From Mycobacterium heckeshornense (GTDB lineage: Bacteria; Actinomycetota; Actinomycetes; Mycobacteriales; Mycobacteriaceae), in contig NZ_AP024237.1 of the NCBI RefSeq assembly GCF_016592155.1, positions 3,596,001 to 3,660,000 on the forward strand: 64,000 nucleotides of DNA, read 5' to 3'. A program made the translations under genes and the position numbers. The notes below the pieces were generated by a model, which did no database searches, was not told the origin of the DNA, and saw only the letters and a list, made by a program, of their open reading frames with translations. Shown here piece by piece: positions 57,101-64,000 of the stretch; position 1 is the first letter of the stretch, and each line of letters starts with the position of its first letter.

Positions 57101-57887
57101 GTTGGAAGAGCGCACCGGGATGCGGTTGGCCGACTTGGCCGCAGGCCGGGCCGGTGAACACATCACCTTCGAGGACACTCAGATTCAGCCGCGCTCGGTG
57201 ATCACCTCGCCGGAATGGTCGGGCAGCGAGACGGGTGGGCGGCGCTACTCACCGTTCGTGGTCAACGTCGAACGCAAGAAACCCTGGCACACGCTGACCG
57301 GGCGGATGCATTTCTTCCTCGACCACGACTGGATCGCCGAATACGGTGAATGGTTGCCGGTATATCGCCCGCCGCTGAACTATGCGCGTCACTTCGGGCA
57401 CCAAGGACTCAGCGAAGACGGCCGGCCCGAGATCACCGTGCGCTACCTCACCCCGCACTCCAAGTGGTCGATTCACTCGGAGTATCAAGACAATCTGCAC
57501 ATGCTGCGGCTGTTTCGCGGTGGGCCGGTGATCTGGATGAGTCCGGCCGATGCGGCCGTGATCGGCGTCAAAGACAACGACTGGATCGAGGCCTACAACC
57601 GCAACGGCGTGGTGGCCTGCCGGGCCGTGGTCACCCACCGCATGCCCCGGGGCACGGTGTTCATGTATCACGCCATGGACCGCCACCTCATGACACCGAA
57701 GTCCGAAGTGTCGGGTTGGCATGGCGGCGGCGACAATTCGCTGACCCGGCTGGTGATCAAACCGACCCACATGATCGGCGGCTACGCCCAAATGTCGTTC
57801 GGCTTCAACTACTACGGCACCACGGGCAATCAGCGTGACGAGATCACCGTCATCCGTCGCCGCGCGCAGGAGGTGGCCTACCGGTGA
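54114..57887 (+). CDS. narG: Respiratory nitrate reductase alpha subunit NarG
   Basis: Molybdopterin-guanine-dinucleotide subunit of 1257 residues that reduces nitrate to nitrite on the cytoplasmic face of the membrane. The FS0 cluster site [11 protein letters not shown] (about residues 91-101) and the Mo-region [28 protein letters not shown] are seen, and the molybdopterin-binding C-terminal domain ends before the stop. GTG 54114 follows GGAGGAG; the frame to 54048 would start inside the leader. It heads narGHJI with four-base overlaps between genes. H37Rv has its narGHJI at Rv1161-Rv1164, so this location is different. Confidence 0.96.
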   Translation: [1257 protein letters not shown]

Positions 57888-59458
57888 GGGTGATGGCCCA
57901 TGTGGCGATGGTGATGAACCTCGATAAGTGCATCGGCTGCCACACGTGCACAGTGACATGCAAGCAGGTGTGGACCAACCGGCCGGGCACCGAGTACGTC
58001 TACTTCAACAATGTGGAAACCAAGCCGGGTATCGGCTATCCGAAACGCTACGAAGATCAAGAGCACTGGCGCGGCGGCTGGACGCTGGATCGCAAAGGGC
58101 GCCTTCAGCTTAAGGCCGGCGGGCGGCTGCGCCGGCTGTTGTCGATTTTCTACAACCCTGACCTGCCCACCATCGATGATTACGGCGATCCGTGGACCTA
58201 TGACTACCAGACCGTGATCGACGCGCCGCTGGGCACACCGAATCCCAGTGCGCATTCGATATCGGCGCTCACCGGCCGCGACATGACGGTCAAGTGGGGC
58301 AGCAACTTTGATGACGACCTGGCCGGTGCGCCCGAGCTCGCGGTCGACGACCCGGACCTGGCCGGCCTCCAGGATCGGGTGAAGATGGAGTTCGAGCAGG
58401 TGTTCATGTTCTACCTGCCCCGCATCTGTGAGCACTGCCTCAATCCGTCCTGTGTGGCGTCGTGCCCGTCAGGAGCGATGTACAAGCGCGCCGAGGACGG
58501 GATTGTGCTCGTCGACCAGGACCGCTGCCGCGGCTGGCGCTTCTGTGTGTCAGGCTGCCCGTATAAAAAGGTGTATTTCAATCACCGGACCGGCAAGGCG
58601 GAGAAGTGCACGTTCTGTTATCCGCGCATCGAGCAGGCCATGCCGACGATCTGTTCGGAGACCTGCGTGGGCCGGCTGCGCTACCTGGGGCTGGTGCTCT
58701 ATGACGCTGACCGGGTGCTTGACGCCGCGGCCACGCCCGACACCCAGGATCTCTATGAGGCCCAGCTGGGTGTGTTCCTCGACCCGAATGACCCATACGT
58801 GGCGGGTGAGGCTGCGCGACAAGGCATTCCACACGACTGGATTCAGGCGGCGCAACGCTCTCCGGTCTACGAGTTGGCGGTGCGGCATAAAGTCGCGCTG
58901 CCGCTGCACCCGGAATATCGGACGCTGCCGATGGTGTGGTACATCCCACCGCTGTCACCGGTGGCCGACGTGGTTGGCGCCGCCGGCTACGACGACAACC
59001 CGGACAACGTGTTCGCCACCATCGACGCGCTGCGCATCCCGATGGAGTATCTGGCCAACCTGTTCACCGCGGGCGACTCCGACGTGATACGACGCGTGTT
59101 ACGCAAACTGGCTGCGGTGCGGGCCATCCAGCGTGCCGGGCAGCTGGGCCTCGACCTCGACGAGAACCTTCCGGCTTCGGTCGGGGCAAGCGGCGACGAA
59201 CTGGAGGATCTCTACCGGCTGTTGGCGATCGCGAAATACGAAGACCGCTACGTTATTCCGCCGGCGCACAACGAGGAAGCCGGTAGGCTCATGGGCCAAC
59301 ACGAGCAGCTGTTCTGCAGCCTCGACACCGACGGCGGGCCCGGCATGGGTGGCTACGGTCCGCCCGAATCAGGGGGTCGCAGAACCGCTTTCAACCTACT
59401 CAACTGGAACGGCAAGGACAAGGTGCCCGGCATGTTTCCGAAAGCGCGGCGCGCATGA
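57884..59458 (+). CDS. narH: Respiratory nitrate reductase beta subunit NarH
   Basis: Iron-sulphur subunit of 524 residues that carries electrons from NarI to NarG. Four Cys clusters are visible: CIGCHTCTVTCK (residues 16-27), CEHCLNPSCVASCP, CRGWRFCVSGCP with Trp in place of Cys marking the [3Fe-4S] cluster, and CTFCYPRIE followed by CSETC. GTG 57884 overlaps the narG stop by four bases and gives MRVMAHVAMVMNLDKC. Confidence 0.96.
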   Translation: MRVMAHVAMVMNLDKCIGCHTCTVTCKQVWTNRPGTEYVYFNNVETKPGIGYPKRYEDQEHWRGGWTLDRKGRLQLKAGGRLRRLLSIFYNPDLPTIDDYGDPWTYDYQTVIDAPLGTPNPSAHSISALTGRDMTVKWGSNFDDDLAGAPELAVDDPDLAGLQDRVKMEFEQVFMFYLPRICEHCLNPSCVASCPSGAMYKRAEDGIVLVDQDRCRGWRFCVSGCPYKKVYFNHRTGKAEKCTFCYPRIEQAMPTICSETCVGRLRYLGLVLYDADRVLDAAATPDTQDLYEAQLGVFLDPNDPYVAGEAARQGIPHDWIQAAQRSPVYELAVRHKVALPLHPEYRTLPMVWYIPPLSPVADVVGAAGYDDNPDNVFATIDALRIPMEYLANLFTAGDSDVIRRVLRKLAAVRAIQRAGQLGLDLDENLPASVGASGDELEDLYRLLAIAKYEDRYVIPPAHNEEAGRLMGQHEQLFCSLDTDGGPGMGGYGPPESGGRRTAFNLLNWNGKDKVPGMFPKARRA

Positions 59459-60078
59459 ATACCCAGGCGATCAAGCTGGCGTCGGTACTGCTGCAATACC
59501 CGACGACGGCGCTCTTCGACGGGTTGGACACACTGGACAAGTTCGCCGCCGAAACCAGCCCCAAGCCGACGCGCGAATCGTTCGGGCGGTTCCTAAGCTG
59601 GCTTCGCGCCACCCCGCCCAACGACGTCGCACAGCACTACGTGCAAACGTTCGACATGCGCCGCAGGTGCAGCCTGTACCTGACGTACTACCGCTACGGC
59701 GACACCCGCAAACGGGGCATGGCAATGGTGACGTTTAAGGCCGCCTACCGTGACGCCGGGTTCGTCCCATCCGGGGACGAATTACCCGACTACCTGCCGA
59801 TGGTGCTGGACTTCGCCACGCTGTGCCCCCGCGGCAAACGGCTGCTGTCGGGGCACCGCACTGATCTAGAGTTGCTGCGCCGCGCCCTGGTCACCGCGCA
59901 ATCACCCTACGCCGACGTCGTCGCCGCAGTGATCGCCACCTTTCCACGGCTGGGCAGAAGGGAATTCGAACAAGTGCGCGCCGCCTGGGAATCCGGCCCA
60001 CCGAGCGAAGAAGTGGGTTTAGAGCCGTTCGCCCCGCCGGACTACTTGGCCGGTTACGGACCCAAGCAAACGCCATGA
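59455..60078 (+). CDS. narJ: Nitrate reductase assembly chaperone NarJ
   Basis: Cytosolic helical chaperone of 207 residues that delivers the molybdenum cofactor to NarG and is not part of the final enzyme. Family blocks are LASVLLQYP near the start, HYVQTFDMRRRCSLYLTYYRYGDTRKRG and PDYLPMVLDFA. ATG 59455 overlaps the narH stop by four bases; its end overlaps narI by four. Confidence 0.93.
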   Translation: MNTQAIKLASVLLQYPTTALFDGLDTLDKFAAETSPKPTRESFGRFLSWLRATPPNDVAQHYVQTFDMRRRCSLYLTYYRYGDTRKRGMAMVTFKAAYRDAGFVPSGDELPDYLPMVLDFATLCPRGKRLLSGHRTDLELLRRALVTAQSPYADVVAAVIATFPRLGRREFEQVRAAWESGPPSEEVGLEPFAPPDYLAGYGPKQTP

Positions 60079-60824
60079 TCCCGCTAAGCGCTTGGGACAT
60101 CTGGTGGTGGGTGATCCTGCCCTACACCGCGATCGTCGTCTTCGTGGTCGGCCACATCTGGCGCTGGCGTTACGACCAGTTCGGCTGGACCAGCCACTCG
60201 ACCCAACTGCAGGAACGGCGACTGCTCAAATGGGGCTCGCCACTGTTCCACTACGCCACCTTCGCCGCGATCTTCGGGCACATTCTCGGCATTTTGGTGC
60301 CGAAATCGGTCACCGATTGGCTCGGCATCCCCGAGACGTGGTATCAGGACTTTTCCGCCGTCGCCGGCTCAACCGCCGCCGTCGGCATCTTGATCGGCGC
60401 CGCGGTGCTGACCTTCCGGCGCACGATGATTCCCCGGGTGCGTGGCACCACCAGCGCCGTGGACTATCTGGCGTTGATCCTGCTCGGCATCATCGTGATC
60501 CTTGGCATCTTCCTGACCCTGGGCATAGAGGACACGTCACATTACGAGTACCGCAACACCGTCGGCGTGTGGTTCCGCAGCCTGGCCACGTTCCATCCCA
60601 ACGTGCGGGCAATCACGGCTGCACCATTCCTATACCAACTGCACGCGGCCGCGGCCTGGGCAATCTTCATCGTCTGGCCGTTCAGCCGCCTGGTGCACGC
60701 CTGGAGCTACCCGCTGTGGTATTTGTGGCGGCCCTACATCGTCATCCGCAGCCGGGTCGCCGACCGACCGCACGAGCCCGGTACCAGCGGGCGACGGTGG
60801 CGCAAAATCGGTGTCCCCTACTAA
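60075..60824 (+). CDS. narI: Respiratory nitrate reductase gamma subunit NarI
   Basis: Membrane cytochrome b subunit of 249 residues that oxidises menaquinol. Five membrane segments are seen; haem-ligand His residues lie in FHYATFAAIFGHILG and LYQLHAAAAWAIFIVWPFSRLVH. ATG 60075 overlaps narJ by four bases. The complex is complete with NarG, NarH and NarJ encoded upstream. Confidence 0.94.
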   Translation: MIPLSAWDIWWWVILPYTAIVVFVVGHIWRWRYDQFGWTSHSTQLQERRLLKWGSPLFHYATFAAIFGHILGILVPKSVTDWLGIPETWYQDFSAVAGSTAAVGILIGAAVLTFRRTMIPRVRGTTSAVDYLALILLGIIVILGIFLTLGIEDTSHYEYRNTVGVWFRSLATFHPNVRAITAAPFLYQLHAAAAWAIFIVWPFSRLVHAWSYPLWYLWRPYIVIRSRVADRPHEPGTSGRRWRKIGVPY

Positions 60825-60838
60825 GACAAGGCCCGACC

Positions 60839-61990
60839 GTGGAGCAGATTAACGGAGTCCGTGAAGCGGTACGGACCCTCAATCCCGGGTATTTCGCACT
60901 GGTCATGGCCACCGGCATCGTGTCGATCGCGATGTACCACCACCGCGTCTACACCCTGTCGGTGGGGCTGTTGTGGCTGACTTGCTTCGCCTACGTCGTG
61001 CTGCTAGCGCTGAGTGCAGTACGAATCATGGCCTACCGCAGAGAGTTTGGTGAGGACCTCGGTAATCCGGGCCGAGCATTCGGGCTGTTCACGTTCGTCG
61101 CCGCCACTGACGTGTTCGGCACCCGGCTGGCCATCGACGCCCACCACGCGGTTGCGTTGGCACTGCTGGCCGTCGGCTGGATCAGCTGGCTGGTGCTGGG
61201 GTATCTGGTGCCGTGGACGGCGGTGCTGCGGTACCGTCACCGGCCCGTCCTTCAGGACGCGAACGGCACCTGGTTTATCTTCGTGGTCGCAAGCGAATCC
61301 ATCGCCGTGCTCGCCGCTGCGCTGGAACCCGCGCTCGGACAGCAACGCCGGGAACTTGCTTTGCTAGCCGTGTTTTCCTGGTCGGTCGGGGTGTTCTTGT
61401 ACGGCGGCACCGGTGTCTTGGTCACCGGCCGCATGTTGCTCTATCCCCTGCGCCCCGCGGACCTCAACCCGCAGTACTGGGTGTCGATGGGCGCCACCGC
61501 GATCACCGTGCTGGCCGGCGCCCGCATCGTGGAGATGGCCAACGCGCCCATGGTCGCTGCCACCCGGGGCCTGATCGCCGGAACATCCGTCGTCTTCTGG
61601 GCCTTCGGCACCTGGTTGATTCCGCCGCTGGTTGCCGCCGGCATCTGGAAACACATCGTCCACCGCATCCCCCTGCGCTACGAGGCGGGGCTATGGAGCG
61701 TGGTGTTCCCACTGGGCATGTACGGTGTGGGCGGCCACTATCTCGGCCAGGCCGATCATCTACCGATCGTGAGAAGCATCAGCGACATCGAAAGCTGGTT
61801 CGCCTTGGCGGTGTGGGTGATCACGTTCATCGCGATGCTGCACCACCTGCTGACCACCGTGGGCCGACCGGCACGCCGGCGCGCTAGGCCAGGCGTTGCT
61901 CAGGCGGAGCGAAAGCCCAGTTGTCAGGATTCTTCTGCGAGTACACCACCGGCAGCAGGTCACCCATCGTCGGCCATTCGTCGACGTTGA
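60839..61990 (+). CDS. TDT/SLAC1-type anion transporter
   Basis: Membrane protein of 383 residues with about ten hydrophobic segments, of the tellurite-resistance/dicarboxylate transporter family related to TehA and the plant channel SLAC1. The family opening LNPGYFALVMATGIVSIAMY and the repeated W-G-x-W-type segments (GWISWLVLGYLV, VFWAFGTWLIPPL) are visible. GTG 60839 follows AAGG and lies 14 bases after narI, so it belongs to the nar operon. No NarK is present, so it may carry nitrate or nitrite. Its last 36 residues overlap the antisense gene at 61884 and look non-family. Confidence 0.82.
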   Translation: MEQINGVREAVRTLNPGYFALVMATGIVSIAMYHHRVYTLSVGLLWLTCFAYVVLLALSAVRIMAYRREFGEDLGNPGRAFGLFTFVAATDVFGTRLAIDAHHAVALALLAVGWISWLVLGYLVPWTAVLRYRHRPVLQDANGTWFIFVVASESIAVLAAALEPALGQQRRELALLAVFSWSVGVFLYGGTGVLVTGRMLLYPLRPADLNPQYWVSMGATAITVLAGARIVEMANAPMVAATRGLIAGTSVVFWAFGTWLIPPLVAAGIWKHIVHRIPLRYEAGLWSVVFPLGMYGVGGHYLGQADHLPIVRSISDIESWFALAVWVITFIAMLHHLLTTVGRPARRRARPGVAQAERKPSCQDSSASTPPAAGHPSSAIRRR

Positions 61991-62213
61991 CGGCCATGCG
62001 CTGATAGACCGTGTGTTCGCTGACCGTGGGTCCGTTGATGACTCCGGTGATGGTGACGTACTGCTGGCCGGTGGCGTCCGGGCGCGGGCTCACGCCGGTG
62101 ACCAGCAGCGTGCCGTGCACCGCGTCCTGGCCCGGGCCGCGCCGGATAAACCGCGGCGCCAGCAACACCGCCAGTGTTGCGATCAGCAGGAGCAGCACAC
62201 CAATTTCCCACAT
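61884..62213 (-). CDS. Small membrane-anchored protein
   Basis: Protein of 109 residues with one N-terminal membrane segment ([20 protein letters not shown]) and a soluble domain of about 85 residues ([30 protein letters not shown] and [21 protein letters not shown]). The longer frame to 62291 adds an unlikely N-terminus; ATG 62213 is used. I recognise no enzyme family. It is divergent from hisN with a 23-base gap and convergent, with overlap, with the transporter gene. Confidence 0.72.
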   Translation of the reverse strand: MWEIGVLLLLIATLAVLLAPRFIRRGPGQDAVHGTLLVTGVSPRPDATGQQYVTITGVINGPTVSEHTVYQRMAVNVDEWPTMGDLLPVVYSQKNPDNWAFAPPEQRLA

Positions 62214-62236
62214 GCCGCCATGGTAGGACTGCTGCC

Positions 62237-63013
62237 ATGGACGATCTGAAGTTCGCACTGGCGCTGGCCGACCGTGCGGACGCGGTGACACTGGCCCGGT
62301 TCGGCGCGCTGGACTTGCAGGTCGACACTAAGCCAGATCTCACACCGGTGACCGACGCCGATCGTGCCGTCGAATCCGCGTTGCGGGAACTGCTGCGGCG
62401 CGAGCGGCCCGGCGACGGAGTTTTAGGTGAAGAATACGGCGGCGCAAACACGTTCAGCGGCCGGCAATGGATCATCGACCCGATCGACGGCACCAAGAAT
62501 TTCGTGCGTGGGGTGCCGGTGTGGGCCAGCTTGATCGCGTTACTCGACGACGCGGTGCCGACGGTCGGGGTGATCAGCGCGCCGGCGCTGCGGCGCCGAT
62601 GGTGGGGCGCGCGGGGCGCCGGCGCGTTCGCGGCGGTCGACGGCGCGCCCCCGCGTCGGCTGGCGGTGTCCTCGGTGGCGCAACTGGACGCGGCCAGCCT
62701 GTCGTTTTCCAGCCTGTCCGGGTGGGCGCGGCTGGGCCTGCGGGAACGCTTCCTTAAACTCACCGACGCGGTGTGGCGGGTGCGGGCTTACGGCGACTTC
62801 TGGTCCTACTGCCTGGTCGCCGAGGGCGCCGTCGACATTGCCGCCGAGCCGGAGGTGTCGGTGTGGGACCTGGCGCCGTTGGACATTCTGGTGCGTGAAG
62901 CGGGCGGAACATTCACCAGTGTCGACGGCACCGCGGGCCCGCACGAGGGTAGCGCGGTCGCTACCAACGGCCTACTGCATGACCAGGTGCTTTCGACACT
63001 GTCGCGCGGGTAG
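62237..63013 (+). CDS. hisN: Histidinol-phosphatase HisN (inositol-monophosphatase fold)
   Basis: Mg-dependent phosphatase of 258 residues, counterpart of Rv3137, which removes phosphate from histidinol phosphate in histidine synthesis. Metal sites are GEEYG (about residue 62), [10 protein letters not shown] (about 80-89) and the late [18 protein letters not shown] 62237 gives [15 protein letters not shown]. The other his genes are not in the window. Confidence 0.92.
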   Translation: MDDLKFALALADRADAVTLARFGALDLQVDTKPDLTPVTDADRAVESALRELLRRERPGDGVLGEEYGGANTFSGRQWIIDPIDGTKNFVRGVPVWASLIALLDDAVPTVGVISAPALRRRWWGARGAGAFAAVDGAPPRRLAVSSVAQLDAASLSFSSLSGWARLGLRERFLKLTDAVWRVRAYGDFWSYCLVAEGAVDIAAEPEVSVWDLAPLDILVREAGGTFTSVDGTAGPHEGSAVATNGLLHDQVLSTLSRG

Positions 63014-63035
63014 CCTGGTCGACGGGGGCCACGCC

Positions 63036-64000
63036 ATGAGTGATCAGTTCGCGATCGCCACGAAGTACTGGCAGCGCCTCGACGACGGCCGGATTCAGTG
63101 CGATGTATGCCCCCGCGCCTGCAAGCTGCACGAGGGCCAGCGCGGGCTGTGTTTCGTCCGCGCTCGTATCGACGACCAGATCAAACTGACGAGCTACGGG
63201 CGCTCCAGCGGGTTTTGCGTCGACCCGGTGGAGAAGAAACCGCTGAATCACTTCCTGCCCGGTTCGGCGGTGCTGTCGTTCGGCACCGCAGGCTGCAACC
63301 TGGCCTGCAAATTCTGCCAGAACTGGGATATCTCCAAATCCCGTGAGGTCGATACCCTCGCAAGCCAAGCCACTCCCGACGACATCGCCCGGGTCGCTGA
63401 CGAATTAGGTTGTCGCAGCGTTGCTTTCACCTACAACGACCCGACGATCTTTTGGGAGTACGCCGCCGATGTTGCCGACGCCTGCCATGAACGGGGGATC
63501 AAGGCGATCTCGGTGACGGCGGGTTACATGTGCCCGGCGCCGCGCGCGCAGTTCTACCGGCACATCGACGCCGCCAACGTCGACCTCAAGGCGTTCACCG
63601 AGGACTTCTACCACCGAGTATGCGTCGGGCACCTGCAGGACGTGCTGGACACCCTCGTCTACCTGCGCCACGAAACCGACGTGTGGTTCGAAATCACCAC
63701 GCTGCTCATCCCGGGTCGCAACGACAGCGACGCCGAGATCACCGCCGAATGCGAATGGATCCGGGAAAACCTTGGCGTCGACGTACCGCTGCATTTCACC
63801 GCGTTTCACCCCGACTACAAGATGACCGACACACCGCCGACCCCGCCGGCCACCCTGACCCGGGCCCGCCGAATCGCACTCGGCGAAGGGCTGCGGTTCG
63901 TCTACACCGGCAACGTGCACGACACGGAGGGCGGGACCACGTGCTGCCCCGGTTGCGGGGCCGCGGTCGTGGTTCGGGACTGGTACGCGATCCGGCACTA
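63036..64000 (+). CDS. Radical-SAM protein, AmmeMemoRadiSam (AmrS) type, 3' end outside window
   Basis: The first 321 codons of a radical-SAM protein, corresponding to Rv3138, often labelled pyruvate-formate-lyase activating enzyme. An N-terminal Cys set (CDVCPRACKLHEGQRGLC) precedes the SAM-cluster motif CNLACKFCQNW (about residues 87-97) with CxxxCxxC spacing. The C-terminal part HDTEGGTTCCPGCGAAVV carries another Cys group. This layout fits the AmmeMemoRadiSam enzyme better than a PFL activator, and no pyruvate formate-lyase gene is nearby. ATG 63036 lies after a GGGGGCC stretch. The gene runs past the window end. Confidence 0.88.
   Translation, partial: MSDQFAIATKYWQRLDDGRIQCDVCPRACKLHEGQRGLCFVRARIDDQIKLTSYGRSSGFCVDPVEKKPLNHFLPGSAVLSFGTAGCNLACKFCQNWDISKSREVDTLASQATPDDIARVADELGCRSVAFTYNDPTIFWEYAADVADACHERGIKAISVTAGYMCPAPRAQFYRHIDAANVDLKAFTEDFYHRVCVGHLQDVLDTLVYLRHETDVWFEITTLLIPGRNDSDAEITAECEWIRENLGVDVPLHFTAFHPDYKMTDTPPTPPATLTRARRIALGEGLRFVYTGNVHDTEGGTTCCPGCGAAVVVRDWYAIRH

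Noticed and set aside
60092-60838. Upstream extension of the transporter frame across narI
   Set aside because: It overlaps narI in another frame with Arg/His-rich sequence; the transporter family begins at 60839.

Overview
The window is chromosomal DNA of a high-GC actinobacterium, almost certainly a Mycobacterium and most likely a slow grower. The evidence is protein content and gene order that follow the M. tuberculosis H37Rv region from about Rv3044 to Rv3138: fecB, adhC, nrdF2, Rv3049c-Rv3050c, nrdE-nrdI-nrdH, Rv3054c-Rv3059, Rv3060c, fadE22, ligB, cstA, pgmA, Rv3073c, Rv3075c, Rv3096, ssrA, Rv3099c, smpB-ftsX-ftsE-Rv3103c-Rv3104c-prfB, fprA, then hisN (Rv3137) and the Rv3138 radical-SAM gene. 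The tmRNA encodes the tag ADSHQRDYALAA. The species cannot be named from this sequence. H37Rv comparisons rest on remembered family and locus knowledge, not on a search.

Layout. 1-5.3 kb: iron-siderophore binding lipoprotein FecB, alcohol dehydrogenase, an A/T-richer patch with a membrane protein, a tiny lipoprotein, a DUF3349 protein and the class Ib ribonucleotide reductase small subunit. 5.3-11 kb: flavin monooxygenase and TetR, then nrdHIE. The promoters of nrdF2 and nrdH share a nearly identical pair of NrdR-like boxes about 32-33 bp apart. 11-16.6 kb: FMN reductase/TetR/DinB2, an SDR, and a TetR-CYP136 divergent pair. 16.6-19.6 kb: a stand-alone LeuA regulatory-domain protein and hydrogenase maturation genes hypA-hypB-protease-hypC with no hydrogenase structural genes in view; this block sits where H37Rv has Rv3059 next to Rv3060c. 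19.6-25.8 kb: acyl-CoA/thiolase metabolism (double-length GntR, thiolase-like protein, DUF35 protein, FadE22, SDR), with a shared GAGTGTACT operator-like motif at two promoters.

26-39 kb: ligB, a decayed cstA, a PAP2-type membrane enzyme, a 2-hydroxyacid dehydrogenase, an A/T-richer patch (degenerate NUDIX protein, secreted histidine phosphatase, small secreted protein), tRNA-Ala(GGC), phosphoglucomutase, an MbtK-like acetyltransferase, DUF488, and an amidohydrolase divergent from a TetR. 39-43.7 kb: a broken enoyl-CoA hydratase, CitE-like lyase, a GH5 enzyme coupled to an S51-type peptidase, tmRNA and a mycothiol-maleylpyruvate-isomerase-family protein.

43.7-52 kb: an EamA permease gene split by a complete IS1634-type element (13-bp perfect terminal repeats, 6-bp target duplication), its intact paralogue, then the leftward operon prfB-mscS-proline-rich protein-ftsE-ftsX-smpB, which joins translation termination, ribosome rescue and cell division. 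52-62 kb: fprA, then narGHJI for respiratory nitrate reductase behind a highly structured leader, ending in a TDT/SLAC1-type anion transporter instead of a NarK. 62-64 kb: a small membrane-anchored protein, hisN and a radical-SAM gene of the AmmeMemoRadiSam type, cut by the window end.

The strongest leads are the structured narG leader, the Nar-linked TDT transporter, the orphan hyp/LeuA-domain block, the paired NrdR boxes and the two-promoter GAGTGTACT motif.
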